The notes under the pieces are model-generated. The model ran no database searches and was not told the DNA's origin. It worked only from the letters and a program-made list of their open reading frames with translations. Both the position numbers and the translations under genes were made by a program. Below are positions 16,102-25,047 of a stretch of 35,745 nucleotides of DNA, in pieces. Source of the stretch: Oscillospiraceae bacterium (GTDB lineage: Bacteria; Bacillota; Clostridia; UBA1381; UBA9506); the NCBI GenBank assembly GCA_015068905.1, contig SVJQ01000005.1, positions 1-35,745 of the forward strand. Reading direction: 5' to 3'. Position 1 is the first letter of the stretch. Each line of letters begins with the position of its first letter.

Positions 16102-16128
16102 ATTATATGAAATTCTTTTAAAAGGGTG
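16102..16128 (-). promoter_or_regulatory. Promoter of the Cys/Ala-rich gene, possibly sigma-K/E type
   Basis: CATATAAT (16109-16102 on the minus strand) contains a perfect TATAAT and also fits the sporulation -10 pattern CATAnnnT. Upstream, CACC (16129-16126) places AC 16 bp from the -10, as in sigma-K promoters. No good sigma-A -35 occurs at 17 bp. The choice of sigma factor is uncertain. Confidence 0.5.
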
Positions 16129-16140
16129 CAAAAAATGTCG

Positions 16141-16172
16141 AAAAAAAGGCTATGGCATTTGCCATAGCCTTT
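16141..16172 (-). terminator. Rho-independent terminator of the topoisomerase gene
   Basis: A 13-bp stem (16145-16157 with 16160-16172) is followed on the minus strand by a run of T (complement of the A-tract 16141-16147). It lies 15 bp after the stop codon. Confidence 0.88.
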
Positions 16173-16186
16173 AACTGAATGTTGCG

Positions 16187-18163
16187 TTAGCTAACGTCTG
16201 TCATATCAAGATAGAGATGTCCGCTTTCAGCAATGAAATCTTTTCTGCCCTGCAGGTTGTCACCTAAGAGCAGCTCAAACATTTCAAGGGTTTTTTGCGC
16301 TTCTTCTGCGTTGATTTTAATCAAACGACGGGTTTCGGGATTCATGGTGGTGAGCGACATCATTTCAGGGTCATTTTCACCCAGACCCTTTGAACGCTGA
16401 ATGCTGTATTTTTTACCTTCAATTTTTTCCAGAATCTCCTGCTTTTCCCGCTCGTTGTACGCAAAGAAGGTTTCTTTGCCGCAGGTGATTTCAAAGAGGG
16501 GGGTTTCAGCAATGAACACCTTGCCTGCTTCAATCAGAGTAGGCATAAGCACATATATCATTGTCAGAATCAGGGTTCTGATCTGGAAGCCGTCCACATC
16601 CGCGTCAGTACAGATGATGACCTTGTTCCAACGCAAAAGATCTAAATCAAATGAATTTAAGTCTTTGGACTTAGAGTGAGCAATCTCAACACCACAGCCT
16701 AAAACCTTAACTAAGTCGGTAATGATTTCGCTCTTGAAGATTTTATCATAACCGGCTTTTAAGCAGTTTAAAATTTTACCGCGGACGGGCATGATTGCCT
16801 GAAACTCTGCATTACGGCTCATCTTACAGGAACCCAATGCTGAGTCACCTTCCACGATGTAAAGCTCGCGGACGGAAACATCTTTGGTACGGCAGTCAAC
16901 AAATTTGTTGATGCGGTTTGTCATATCAATGGTGCCGGTGAGCTTTTTCTTAATATTAACTCTTGCGCGTTCAGCCGTTTCGCGGCTACGCTTGTTAATC
17001 AGAACCTGATCGGCAATTTTCTCAGCCATAGGCTTGTTTTCAATGAAATAAACCTCTAATTGCTGACGAAGCACCTCAGTCATAGATTCCTGAATAAAGC
17101 GGTTTGTGATGGCTTTTTTGGTCTGGTTTTCATAACTTGTCATAGTGGAGAAGGAGTTAGAAACCAAAATCAAACTGTCTGCCACGTCCTGAAAACCGAT
17201 TTTTGCTTCGGTTTTGTTATACTTGCCGCTGTTTTTCAAATACTGGTCAATTTCATACACGAAGGCGTTGCGTACTGCTTTATCCGGCGCACCGCCGTGC
17301 TCTAAGAAGCTGGAGTTGTGATAATATTCCAGCATGTTGATTTCATTGTTAAAGCAAAATGCAAACTGCATTTTGACTTTGTATTCAGGCTTGTCCTCAC
17401 GGTCACGACCACGGCGCTCTGCGTCGAATGTGTGAATGGGAGTGAATTCTTTGCCGTCAGAAATTTCCTGCAGATAATCGATAATGCCGTTTTCATAGTA
17501 AAACTCTTCCATATCCCAGCCCTCGGGGGTCTGGTTATAGAGAATAAATTTAAGCCCGGCGTTGGCAACTGCCTGCTTCTTTAAGGTTTCCTGATAATAT
17601 TCTAAGGGAATGTTGATATCGGTGAATACATCAAGGTCAGGGCGCCATTTAATATCAGAACCGGTTTTGCGGTGGCGGAAGGGTTCTACAGTGAGCTCAC
17701 CAACAGGTTCACCTTTTTCAAAGTGAATGGTGTATTTTTTATTATCACGGCAAACGGTTACATCCATATAAGAAGAGCTGTACTGGGTCGCACAAGAACC
17801 CAGACCGTTTAAGCCTAAGCTGAATTCGTAGTTTTCACCGGAATTGTTTTTATATTTACCACCGGCGTAAAGCTCGCAAAAGACCAGTTCCCAGTTGTAG
17901 CGACCTTCTTTTTCGTTATAATCCAAGGGGATACCGCGGCCATAGTCTTTGACTTCGATAGATTTATCCAGATAGCGGGTAACCTCAATTTCACTTCCGT
18001 AGCCCTCTCTGGCTTCGTCAATAGAGTTTGACAGAATTTCAAAGAAAGAGTGCTGGCAACCCTCAATGCCGTCAGAACCGAAAATAACTGCAGGACGAAG
18101 CCTTACACGGTCAGCACCTTTCAAGGACGAAATACTCTCGTTGCCGTATTCCTTTTTAGCCAT
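16187..18163 (-). CDS. Divergent type IIA topoisomerase B subunit (ParE/GyrB paralogue)
   Basis: 658-aa GHKL ATPase plus TOPRIM protein. The ATP site has FFEILSNSIDEAREG and the G1 box DYGRGIP. TOPRIM motifs are YIVEGDSALGS, PVRGKILN, TDADVDGFQIRT and QRSKGLGENDPE. Differences from standard GyrB/ParE are clear. RPAVIFGSDGIEGCQHSFFE replaces the usual RPGMYIGS/HHLVYE block, EGDSALGSC replaces EGDSAGGSA, and DVDGFQIRT replaces DVDGSHIRT. It therefore belongs to the atypical Clostridial B-subunit group, not to housekeeping gyrB. No A subunit (parC/gyrA) flanks it in view. It lies 82 bp downstream of guaB. AAAGGCAG precedes ATG 18163. Confidence 0.88.
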   Translation of the reverse strand: MAKKEYGNESISSLKGADRVRLRPAVIFGSDGIEGCQHSFFEILSNSIDEAREGYGSEIEVTRYLDKSIEVKDYGRGIPLDYNEKEGRYNWELVFCELYAGGKYKNNSGENYEFSLGLNGLGSCATQYSSSYMDVTVCRDNKKYTIHFEKGEPVGELTVEPFRHRKTGSDIKWRPDLDVFTDINIPLEYYQETLKKQAVANAGLKFILYNQTPEGWDMEEFYYENGIIDYLQEISDGKEFTPIHTFDAERRGRDREDKPEYKVKMQFAFCFNNEINMLEYYHNSSFLEHGGAPDKAVRNAFVYEIDQYLKNSGKYNKTEAKIGFQDVADSLILVSNSFSTMTSYENQTKKAITNRFIQESMTEVLRQQLEVYFIENKPMAEKIADQVLINKRSRETAERARVNIKKKLTGTIDMTNRINKFVDCRTKDVSVRELYIVEGDSALGSCKMSRNAEFQAIMPVRGKILNCLKAGYDKIFKSEIITDLVKVLGCGVEIAHSKSKDLNSFDLDLLRWNKVIICTDADVDGFQIRTLILTMIYVLMPTLIEAGKVFIAETPLFEITCGKETFFAYNEREKQEILEKIEGKKYSIQRSKGLGENDPEMMSLTTMNPETRRLIKINAEEAQKTLEMFELLLGDNLQGRKDFIAESGHLYLDMTDVS

Positions 18164-18191
18164 TTACATCTGCCTTTCATCGTTAGTAACT

Positions 18192-18240
18192 AAAAGGGGA
18201 CTGCTCCAAAGCACTGTGGTGTGTTGGGGTAGTCCCTTTA
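18192..18240 (-). terminator. Hairpin terminator after guaB
   Basis: A 13-bp stem with two G-T pairs (GGGACTGCTCCAA at 18197-18209 with TTGGGGTAGTCCC at 18224-18236) is followed on the minus strand by a short T-run (complement of 18192-18195). The U-tract is weak, so some readthrough into the topoisomerase gene is plausible; no clear promoter is seen in the 82-bp gap. Confidence 0.6.
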
Positions 18241-18245
18241 TCTCG

Positions 18246-19718
<1,473 letters not shown>

Positions 19719-19738
19719 TCAAAAAATCTATTTTTATT

Positions 19739-19767
19739 ATTATAACAAATTTAAAAGGTAAAATCAA
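19739..19767 (-). promoter_or_regulatory. Sigma-A promoter of guaB
   Basis: On the minus strand TTGATT (19767-19762), a 17-bp spacer, then TATAAT (19744-19739). The leader is about 30 nt, too short for a riboswitch. Confidence 0.85.
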
Positions 19768-19906
19768 GAGAATAAATGAATTTTTATACAATATATTGTG
19801 GTTTTTTTGGCGGCGTTACAAATATTAAAAAAACTTTTCTAAAATTGGAATACATTGGTCAGCTCGCGATTATACTGATAGTACAAAACACAAAGGAGGA
19901 ATGTAT

Positions 19907-20242
19907 ATGACATTGTTGAATTTAAAAGAAAAAAGTGAGGTTGTTCTTGGCCGGATTCGGTCTCAACTTGAAAAGGGTAGAAAAGACAAGCAGGACAAGC
20001 TGGAACAAGAAGAATTTATGCAGGAACTTGTCCGTGCCCGTGCTGACTTATCCGCTGCGCGGAATAATTATAACTTTGCCAAAGAACCGGCACTGCTGGA
20101 ATACTACATTTATGAAATTAAAGCGGCAGAAACAAGGCTCAATTATTATTTAAAGCTTGCTAAGCAAAATAATCTTTCAAATGATGGGTATTTGTCCGGC
20201 CTGGTTTTCAGCGGTATGAAAAGGAGAGAGGAACTGGGATGA
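19907..20242 (+). CDS. yaaL: YaaL family protein (DUF2508)
   Basis: 111-aa soluble, highly charged helical protein. The block LSAARNNYNFAKEPALLEYYIYEIKAAETRLNYYL (residues about 44-78) is the DUF2508 signature. Its function is unknown. In B. subtilis the order recR-yaaL-bofA is conserved, and here the gene overlaps bofA by 4 bp (ATGA), which supports both calls and implies translational coupling. ATG 19907 is 6 bp after GGAGGA; ATG 19901 directly touches the SD. recR is not adjacent in this genome, so the pair has separated from the dnaX-recR cluster. Confidence 0.85.
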   Translation: MTLLNLKEKSEVVLGRIRSQLEKGRKDKQDKLEQEEFMQELVRARADLSAARNNYNFAKEPALLEYYIYEIKAAETRLNYYLKLAKQNNLSNDGYLSGLVFSGMKRREELG

Positions 20243-20508
20243 GCTTTGGAGAAATAGCGGCTTATGTAATTTCGGCGATCCTTGCGCTTTTGCTGTGCAG
20301 AGTTTTTTACAAGCCTTTAAAAGGCGTGTTTATTATGGCGATTGAGTCTTTCCTTGGTGGGGTGGGATTGTATCTTTGCAATTTTCTTTTGGCGCCTGTT
20401 GGGCTTTCTGTGGGCATCAACATTGTCAGTGCCGGTGTTTGTGGCCTGTTTGGGTTGCCGGGACTTTTGCTCTTGATACTTATGAAAGCCATTTACACAT
20501 ATATGTAA
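20239..20508 (+). CDS. bofA: Pro-sigma-K processing inhibitor BofA family protein
   Basis: 89-aa membrane protein with about three hydrophobic segments: IAAYVISAILALLLCRVFY, GVGLYLCNFLLAPVGLSVGI and VCGLFGLPGLLLLILMK. The C-terminal NIVSAGVCGLFGLPGLLLLI region is typical of BofA. In B. subtilis BofA sits in the mother-cell membrane around the forespore with SpoIVFA and holds the SpoIVFB protease inactive until the sigma-G signal. Its ATG overlaps the yaaL stop. A terminator stem begins at its stop codon. Many Clostridia keep bofA without spoIVFA, so the partner set here is unknown. Confidence 0.88.
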   Translation: MSFGEIAAYVISAILALLLCRVFYKPLKGVFIMAIESFLGGVGLYLCNFLLAPVGLSVGINIVSAGVCGLFGLPGLLLLILMKAIYTYM

Positions 20509-20557
20509 AAAACGGAATTGTTTTTGACCGGTAAGGGTTAAAAGCAATTCCGTTTTT
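20508..20557. terminator. Bidirectional terminator between bofA and the DUF378 gene
   Basis: A perfect 13-bp stem AAAAACGGAATTG (20508-20520) with CAATTCCGTTTTT (20545-20557) gives U-tracts in both directions. It sits between two convergent genes. Confidence 0.88.
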
Positions 20558-20566
20558 GTTTGGTCG

Positions 20567-20782
20567 TTATCTGTCAGTATGCGCCGGGAGCTTTTCTTTA
20601 AATAATAGTGTAATGCTCCACAAGCCCGCAATGCCGACTAAGGTGAAGATGATGCGGCTCATAACAGACATCTGACCGCCAAAAATGGCGCCGACGAAAT
20701 CAAAGCCGAACAATCCGATAGAACCCCAGTTCAGCGCACCAATGATGACAAGTATTAAGGATATATTGTCAATGGTTGTCAT
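20567..20782 (-). CDS. DUF378 small membrane protein (YuzA-like)
   Basis: 71-aa protein with two membrane helices. IDNISLILVIIGALNWGSIG followed by LFGFDFVGAIFGG and a second helix (IIFTLVGIAGLWSITLLF) is the DUF378 signature, in which the NWG turn is conserved. Its function is unknown. The start is ATG 20782 with AGGAG; a GTG at 20791 lies in the SD region. A sigma-G-like promoter lies directly upstream, so expression in the forespore is possible. It is convergent with yaaL-bofA. Confidence 0.85.
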   Translation of the reverse strand: MTTIDNISLILVIIGALNWGSIGLFGFDFVGAIFGGQMSVMSRIIFTLVGIAGLWSITLLFKEKLPAHTDR

Positions 20783-20812
20783 TTCATACACTCCTTTTTT
20801 ATTCTGTCAAAG

Positions 20813-20843
20813 ATAGTATGACCGACAATCCGTAAAAAATACA
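20813..20843 (-). promoter_or_regulatory. Sigma-G-like forespore promoter for the DUF378 gene
   Basis: On the minus strand TGTATT (20843-20838), a 17-bp spacer, then CATACTAT (20820-20813). The -10 CATACTA is the sigma-G/F consensus as I recall it, and the -35 is close to TGAATA/TGTATA. No sigma-A -10 of comparable quality is seen in the same interval. Confidence 0.55.
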
Positions 20844-20866
20844 AGTTTTTTATAATTTTGTAATTT

Positions 20867-21520
20867 TTATTTGCTGTGACTGATGATATTGCGAGGCAGC
20901 CCCACAATGTCGGGGTTGATTTTCTCTGTCAGATAAGCCAGCATTGCAATTTGTTCTAATGCAACAGCCCGGTTGGCAGCGTCAGTGGGTGTTGCCCCCC
21001 AGGCATAACCTCCGTGTTGAAACAGGAGAGAAGCCGTTGTTTTATCAGGGGACAGCGATTTTTTCTGAAAAGCCTCGGCGATGCAAAGGGCAGCAGATGC
21101 TTCATAGCCTGCTTCAGCTTCAGTGTTGGTCAGAGCGCGTGTGCAAGGAATTATATCGGCAAAAAAGTCTAAGTGGCCGGTGCCGTACATAGGAATATCA
21201 CGCCCTGCTTGCGCCCAGGCAGAGGTATAAATGCCGTGGGTATGAACAATCGCGCTGACTGAGGGAAAAGCGCGGTATAATTCAATGTGTGTGGCAAGGT
21301 CAACGGAAGGGTTGCCTGCGCCTTCTACCACCTGACCGGACAAATCCACCACCAGCATATCGCCAATACTGCTGGCGGGTGAGCCGGGGGCAGGTTCCGC
21401 CACAATCAGATTGTTGGCACGGTCAAAAGCTGAGATGTTGCCTTTGCCTAAAAAACGTAATTTCTGGTCTTTTAAATATGTTATGGCGTTTAAAAGGTCT
21501 TGTTTTAATGCGTCAAGCAT
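20867..21520 (-). CDS. AraD-like class II aldolase / sugar-phosphate epimerase
   Basis: 217-aa zinc enzyme of the L-ribulose-5-phosphate 4-epimerase / fuculose aldolase family. Metal ligands H93 and H95 (IVHTHGIYTSAWAQAGRDIP) and H169 (FQHGGYAWG) are present. The GNIS phosphate loop and D118 in GHLDFFADIIPCTR match E. coli AraD H95, H97, H171 and D120 with a constant offset of two. The protein stops about ten residues before the position of the catalytic Tyr229 of E. coli AraD. It may therefore be an aldolase or use another sugar. No sugar kinase or transporter is adjacent. AGGATG precedes ATG 21520. Confidence 0.85.
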   Translation of the reverse strand: MLDALKQDLLNAITYLKDQKLRFLGKGNISAFDRANNLIVAEPAPGSPASSIGDMLVVDLSGQVVEGAGNPSVDLATHIELYRAFPSVSAIVHTHGIYTSAWAQAGRDIPMYGTGHLDFFADIIPCTRALTNTEAEAGYEASAALCIAEAFQKKSLSPDKTTASLLFQHGGYAWGATPTDAANRAVALEQIAMLAYLTEKINPDIVGLPRNIISHSK

Positions 21521-21554
21521 GTTATCACATCCTTATTATTTTGCAATTCTGCAA

Positions 21555-21584
21555 TTCATAATCAAATATATTTTACCATACAAT
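21555..21584 (+). promoter_or_regulatory. Sigma-E-like mother-cell promoter for ymxH
   Basis: TTCATAAT (21555-21562), 14-bp spacer, CATACAAT (21577-21584). The -10 is identical to the recalled B. subtilis sigma-E consensus, the -35 fits the pattern KTMATAWT, and 14 bp is the normal sigma-E spacing. The leader would be about 25 nt. Confidence 0.65.
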
Positions 21585-21616
21585 AATAAAAAAGTAAAGG
21601 AAAAGAGGAAAATGCC

Positions 21617-21856
21617 ATGTACAGAGCAGGAGAACTCAGACAAAAAGAGGTTATCAATATTGCAGACGCATCAAGACTTGGATTCGTTGCCGATGTTGAG
21701 GTGAGTTTAGAAGCCGGTGCTATTGAAGCGGTGATTGTACCCGGGAAAACCCGACTTTTTAATTTTGGTCAGGGCAAGGATTTAATCATACCGTGGGAAA
21801 AAATAAAGCGCATCGGTGAAGAAATTATTTTGGTGGAACTGCCCCCTGCTGAATAA
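21617..21856 (+). CDS. ymxH: YlmC/YmxH family sporulation protein (PRC-barrel)
   Basis: 79-aa PRC-barrel domain protein. MYRAGELRQKEVINIADASR, LGFVADVEV and IPWEKIKRIGEEIILV are the signature of the YlmC/YmxH family, which is found in spore-formers. Its biochemical role is unknown; PRC barrels often bind RNA or serve as protein docking modules. AAAGAGG precedes ATG 21617. It is a single-gene unit between a divergent aldolase gene and metG, and the upstream sequence matches a sigma-E promoter, which fits mother-cell expression. Confidence 0.9.
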   Translation: MYRAGELRQKEVINIADASRLGFVADVEVSLEAGAIEAVIVPGKTRLFNFGQGKDLIIPWEKIKRIGEEIILVELPPAE

Positions 21857-21900
21857 AAAAAGAAATCATTAAGAAAAGTCTTTCATTTTTCTAAAAATTG

Positions 21901-21909
21901 TGATATACT
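21901..21909 (+). promoter_or_regulatory. Extended -10 promoter of metG
   Basis: TGATATACT (21901-21909) combines TGN with TATACT. The -35 (TTTCAT at 21881-21886, 17-bp spacer) is weak. The leader of about 17 nt excludes a T-box or SAM riboswitch. No terminator separates ymxH from metG. Confidence 0.6.
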
Positions 21910-21932
21910 AGAAAAGATGGGAGGAATTAACC

Positions 21933-23864
21933 ATGAAGGAAAAATATTATATAACAACGGCGATTGCCTATACATCGCGCAAGCCTCATATTGGTAATAC
22001 TTATGAAGTTGTGCTGACGGATGCTATCGCCCGGTATAAAAGACAGCGCGGCTATGACGTGTTTTTCCTGACCGGTACCGATGAACACGGTCAGAAAATT
22101 GGAGAAGCTGCTAAAGAAGCCGGCATTACACCGCAGGAATATGTTGACGGTGTTGCAGGCGAAATCCGCAACATCTGGGATTTGATGGGTGCAAGCTATG
22201 ATCATTTCATCAGAACCACAGATGACTATCACGTTAAATCTGTTCAGAAGATTTTTAACAAGCTCTATGAACAGGGTGATATTTATAAGAGTGAATATGA
22301 GGGCTGGTACTGCGTACCTTGCGAATCCTTCTTCACACAGACACAGCTTGTTGACGGCTGTTGCCCTGACTGTGGTAGAGAAGTGAAGAAGACTAAGGAA
22401 GAAGCATACTTCTTTAAAATGAGCAAGTATCAGGACAAGCTCATGCAATATATTGAAGAAAATCCTGACTTTATTCAGCCGGAAAGCCGCAAGCGCGAAA
22501 TGGTGAATAACTTTATCAAACCCGGTCTGCAGGATTTGTGCGTTTCCAGAACATCCTTTGACTGGGGTATTCCTGTGACCTTTGATGATGGTCACGTCAT
22601 CTATGTTTGGATTGACGCGCTCTCAAACTATATCACAGCTTTAGGCTATGCGCCCGATGAGCAGGGCGAGCTTTATAAAAAATATTGGCCGGCAGATGTG
22701 CATGTAATTGGTAAAGACATTTTGCGTTTCCACACCATTTATTGGCCTATTATGCTGATGGCTTTGGGTGAACCCCTGCCGAAGCAGATTTTCGGCCATC
22801 CCTGGTTGCTTGCCGGTGCTGATAAAATCAGCAAATCCCGCGGGAATGCGATATATGCAGACGACCTTGTAAATCTGTTCGGCGTGGATGCTGTCCGTTA
22901 TTATCTCTTATGCGAAATGCCCTATGCGCAGGATGGCACCATTTCTTATGAAAACATCATCAGCCGCTTTAACGCTGACCTTGCAAACACCTTGGGTAAC
23001 CTGGTTAATCGTACGGTTGCTATGCAGCAGAAGTATTTTGACGGCGTGATTCAGGCACCGTGTGCCGGTGAATTTGATGATGAACTGAAAGCTTGCGCAC
23101 TGGAAACTGTTAAGCTTTGCGCCGAGAAGATGGATGGCTTTAAAACGGCAGATGCTTTATCTGAAGTTATGAATCTTGCCCGCCGTTCTAACAAATATAT
23201 TGATGAAACAATGCCCTGGGCACTTGCTAAGGATGAAAGTCAGAAGGAACGCTTGGGCGGCGTTTTATACAACCTGATTGAAAGCATCCGCTTTATTGGC
23301 GTATTGCTTGCGCCCTTTATGCCGAAAACATCTGAAAGCATCTTCCGCCAGATTGGTGCTAATGAAACTACTTGGGAATCACTTTCTGAGTTCGGTAAAA
23401 CCGCAGCAGGCAGCTCGGTTGGTACAGCAGAGCCCTTGTTTGTCCGCTTAGATGAAAAGAAGATGCTTGAAACCATTGAAAAGTCAATGCCGGCACCGAA
23501 AAAGGAAGAGAAGAAGGCAGAAAAGAAAGAAGAAAAGCTGCCCGAAATCTCCATTGATGACTTTGCCAAAGTAGAGCTTAAGGTTGGTTTAGTGCTTGAG
23601 TCTGAAAGAGTAGAAGGGGCAGACAAACTGCTGGTTTCTAAAATCAAGATTGGTGATGAGGTTCGTCAGATTGTGTCCGGTATTGCCAAAGCGTATCCGC
23701 CGGAAGAGTTTGTTGGCAAAAAAGTTATCGTTGTTACCAACTTAAAGCCGGTTAAGCTTCGCGGCGTTTTATCCGAAGGTATGATTTTGGCAGCGACTGA
23801 TGGTAAAGAGCTCAGCGTACTGGCGCTTGATAAAGATATGCCCGATGGTACCTTGGTTCGATAA
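21933..23864 (+). CDS. metG: Methionyl-tRNA synthetase
   Basis: 643-aa class Ia synthetase. The HIGH box is in KPHIGNTYEV, the KMSKS box is KISKSRGN, and the zinc knuckle is C-x2-C plus C-x2-C (CVPCESFF and CCPDCGREV). A linker rich in lysine and glutamate (about residues 517-535) joins a C-terminal EMAP/Trbp111-type tRNA-binding domain (VELKVGLVLESERVEGADKL and so on), the usual dimerising form in Firmicutes. GGGAGG at 21919-21924 sets the start. The gene is monocistronic or cotranscribed with ymxH, and ends at a strong terminator. Confidence 0.97.
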   Translation: MKEKYYITTAIAYTSRKPHIGNTYEVVLTDAIARYKRQRGYDVFFLTGTDEHGQKIGEAAKEAGITPQEYVDGVAGEIRNIWDLMGASYDHFIRTTDDYHVKSVQKIFNKLYEQGDIYKSEYEGWYCVPCESFFTQTQLVDGCCPDCGREVKKTKEEAYFFKMSKYQDKLMQYIEENPDFIQPESRKREMVNNFIKPGLQDLCVSRTSFDWGIPVTFDDGHVIYVWIDALSNYITALGYAPDEQGELYKKYWPADVHVIGKDILRFHTIYWPIMLMALGEPLPKQIFGHPWLLAGADKISKSRGNAIYADDLVNLFGVDAVRYYLLCEMPYAQDGTISYENIISRFNADLANTLGNLVNRTVAMQQKYFDGVIQAPCAGEFDDELKACALETVKLCAEKMDGFKTADALSEVMNLARRSNKYIDETMPWALAKDESQKERLGGVLYNLIESIRFIGVLLAPFMPKTSESIFRQIGANETTWESLSEFGKTAAGSSVGTAEPLFVRLDEKKMLETIEKSMPAPKKEEKKAEKKEEKLPEISIDDFAKVELKVGLVLESERVEGADKLLVSKIKIGDEVRQIVSGIAKAYPPEEFVGKKVIVVTNLKPVKLRGVLSEGMILAATDGKELSVLALDKDMPDGTLVR

Positions 23865-23914
23865 ATTACTGCATTTTGTTTTATTTCTTTAGAAATTTGT
23901 TTAAAATGTGCAAA

Positions 23915-23962
23915 CAAGCAGAAAACGTTTGTTTTTAATCGTTTTCTGCTTGCAGTTTTTTT
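23915..23962 (+). terminator. Rho-independent terminator of metG
   Basis: A 13-bp perfect stem CAAGCAGAAAACG (23915-23927) with CGTTTTCTGCTTG (23940-23952) is followed by a T-run at 23956-23962. Confidence 0.9.
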
Positions 23963-23978
23963 GAAAGTGTAGTATAAT
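23950..23978 (+). promoter_or_regulatory. Sigma-A promoter of pta-ackA, overlapping the metG terminator
   Basis: TTGCAG (23950-23955), 17-bp spacer, TATAAT (23973-23978). The -35 shares bases with the 3' arm of the metG terminator. The leader of pta is about 50 nt. Confidence 0.75.
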
Positions 23979-24037
23979 ACTTGTTTGGAAAATATTAGTT
24001 AACTTACGAAGAGTTATAATAAAAGGAGGAAACGACT

Positions 24038-25033
24038 GTGAGTCAATTTTTAGACAGAATTAAAGCACGTGCCATGGCTGACAAGAAAACTATTGTTTTA
24101 GCTGAGGGCGAAGAAATCCGCAGCATTGAAGCTGCTGCAAAGGTATTAGCTGAAGGTATTGCCGACATCATCTTATTAGGTGATGAAAAGGTAATTGCTG
24201 AAAAGGCTGCCGGTTTTGATATTTCCAAGGCAACAATCATCAATCCGGTTAACTCTGATAAATATCCCGCTTTCTGTGAGCAGTTCTGCGAAATGAGAAA
24301 AGCTAAGGGTATGACCATGGACAAAGCACAGGAAACCATGAAGAACACCCTGTACTTTGGCTGTATGTTAGTTAAAAACGGCGATGCTGACGGTATGGTA
24401 GCAGGCGCGGTTAACTCCACCTCTAACGTACTGAGAAGCGCACTGCAGACCGTTAAAACTGCTCCTGATGCAAAGCTTGTTTCTGCATTCTTTGTTATCT
24501 GCGTGCCTGATTGTGAATATGGCGAAAACGGCACCTTCGTATTCGGCGACAGCGGTCTTGTTATGAACCCCAGCGCTGAAGAACTGTCTGAAATCGCTAT
24601 TTCTTCTGCTAAGAGCTTTAAGAACTTAGTTGAAGCTGAACCCAATGTTGCACTGCTGTCCTTCTCAACCTACGGCAGCGCAAAAGATCCTCTGGTTGAC
24701 AAGGTTGTTGAAGCAACACGCCTGGCGAAAGAGAAAAGACCTGACCTTTCCTTAGATGGCGAATTACAGCTTGATGCTGCTATCGTTCCCTCTGTTGGTA
24801 AGTCCAAGGCTCCCGAATCCACCGTTGCAGGTAATGCAAACGTACTGGTATTCCCTGACTTAAATGCAGGTAACATCGGTTACAAACTGGCTCAGCGTCT
24901 GGGTAAGGCTGAAGCTTACGGTCCTATCACTCAGGGTATCGCAAAGCCGATTAATGACTTATCCCGTGGCTGCAGCGCTGACGATATCGTTGGTGTTGTT
25001 GCTATCACTTGCGTTCAGGCGCAGGATCAGTAA
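24038..25033 (+). CDS. pta: Phosphate acetyltransferase
   Basis: 331-aa short-form Pta (no N-terminal DRTGG/P-loop domain) that interconverts acetyl-CoA and acetyl phosphate. The family text includes [56 protein letters not shown] and [23 protein letters not shown] 24038 follows AGGAGG by 7 bp. The gene lies 14 bp before ackA; together they form the acetate/ATP pathway common to fermentative Clostridia. Codon choice is strongly biased to a small set, as expected for a highly expressed gene. Confidence 0.97.
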   Translation: MSQFLDRIKARAMADKKTIVLAEGEEIRSIEAAAKVLAEGIADIILLGDEKVIAEKAAGFDISKATIINPVNSDKYPAFCEQFCEMRKAKGMTMDKAQETMKNTLYFGCMLVKNGDADGMVAGAVNSTSNVLRSALQTVKTAPDAKLVSAFFVICVPDCEYGENGTFVFGDSGLVMNPSAEELSEIAISSAKSFKNLVEAEPNVALLSFSTYGSAKDPLVDKVVEATRLAKEKRPDLSLDGELQLDAAIVPSVGKSKAPESTVAGNANVLVFPDLNAGNIGYKLAQRLGKAEAYGPITQGIAKPINDLSRGCSADDIVGVVAITCVQAQDQ

Positions 25034-25047
25034 GGAGGAAAACATAC

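Noticed and set aside
19845-19876. Sigma-A promoter for yaaL-bofA (TTGGAA ... TATACT)
   Set aside because: The spacer is 20 bp and no sigma-E boxes fit either; a promoter must exist here but I cannot place it.
21901-21932. T-box or SAM riboswitch before metG
   Set aside because: The gap between the extended -10 and the start codon is too short for either leader.
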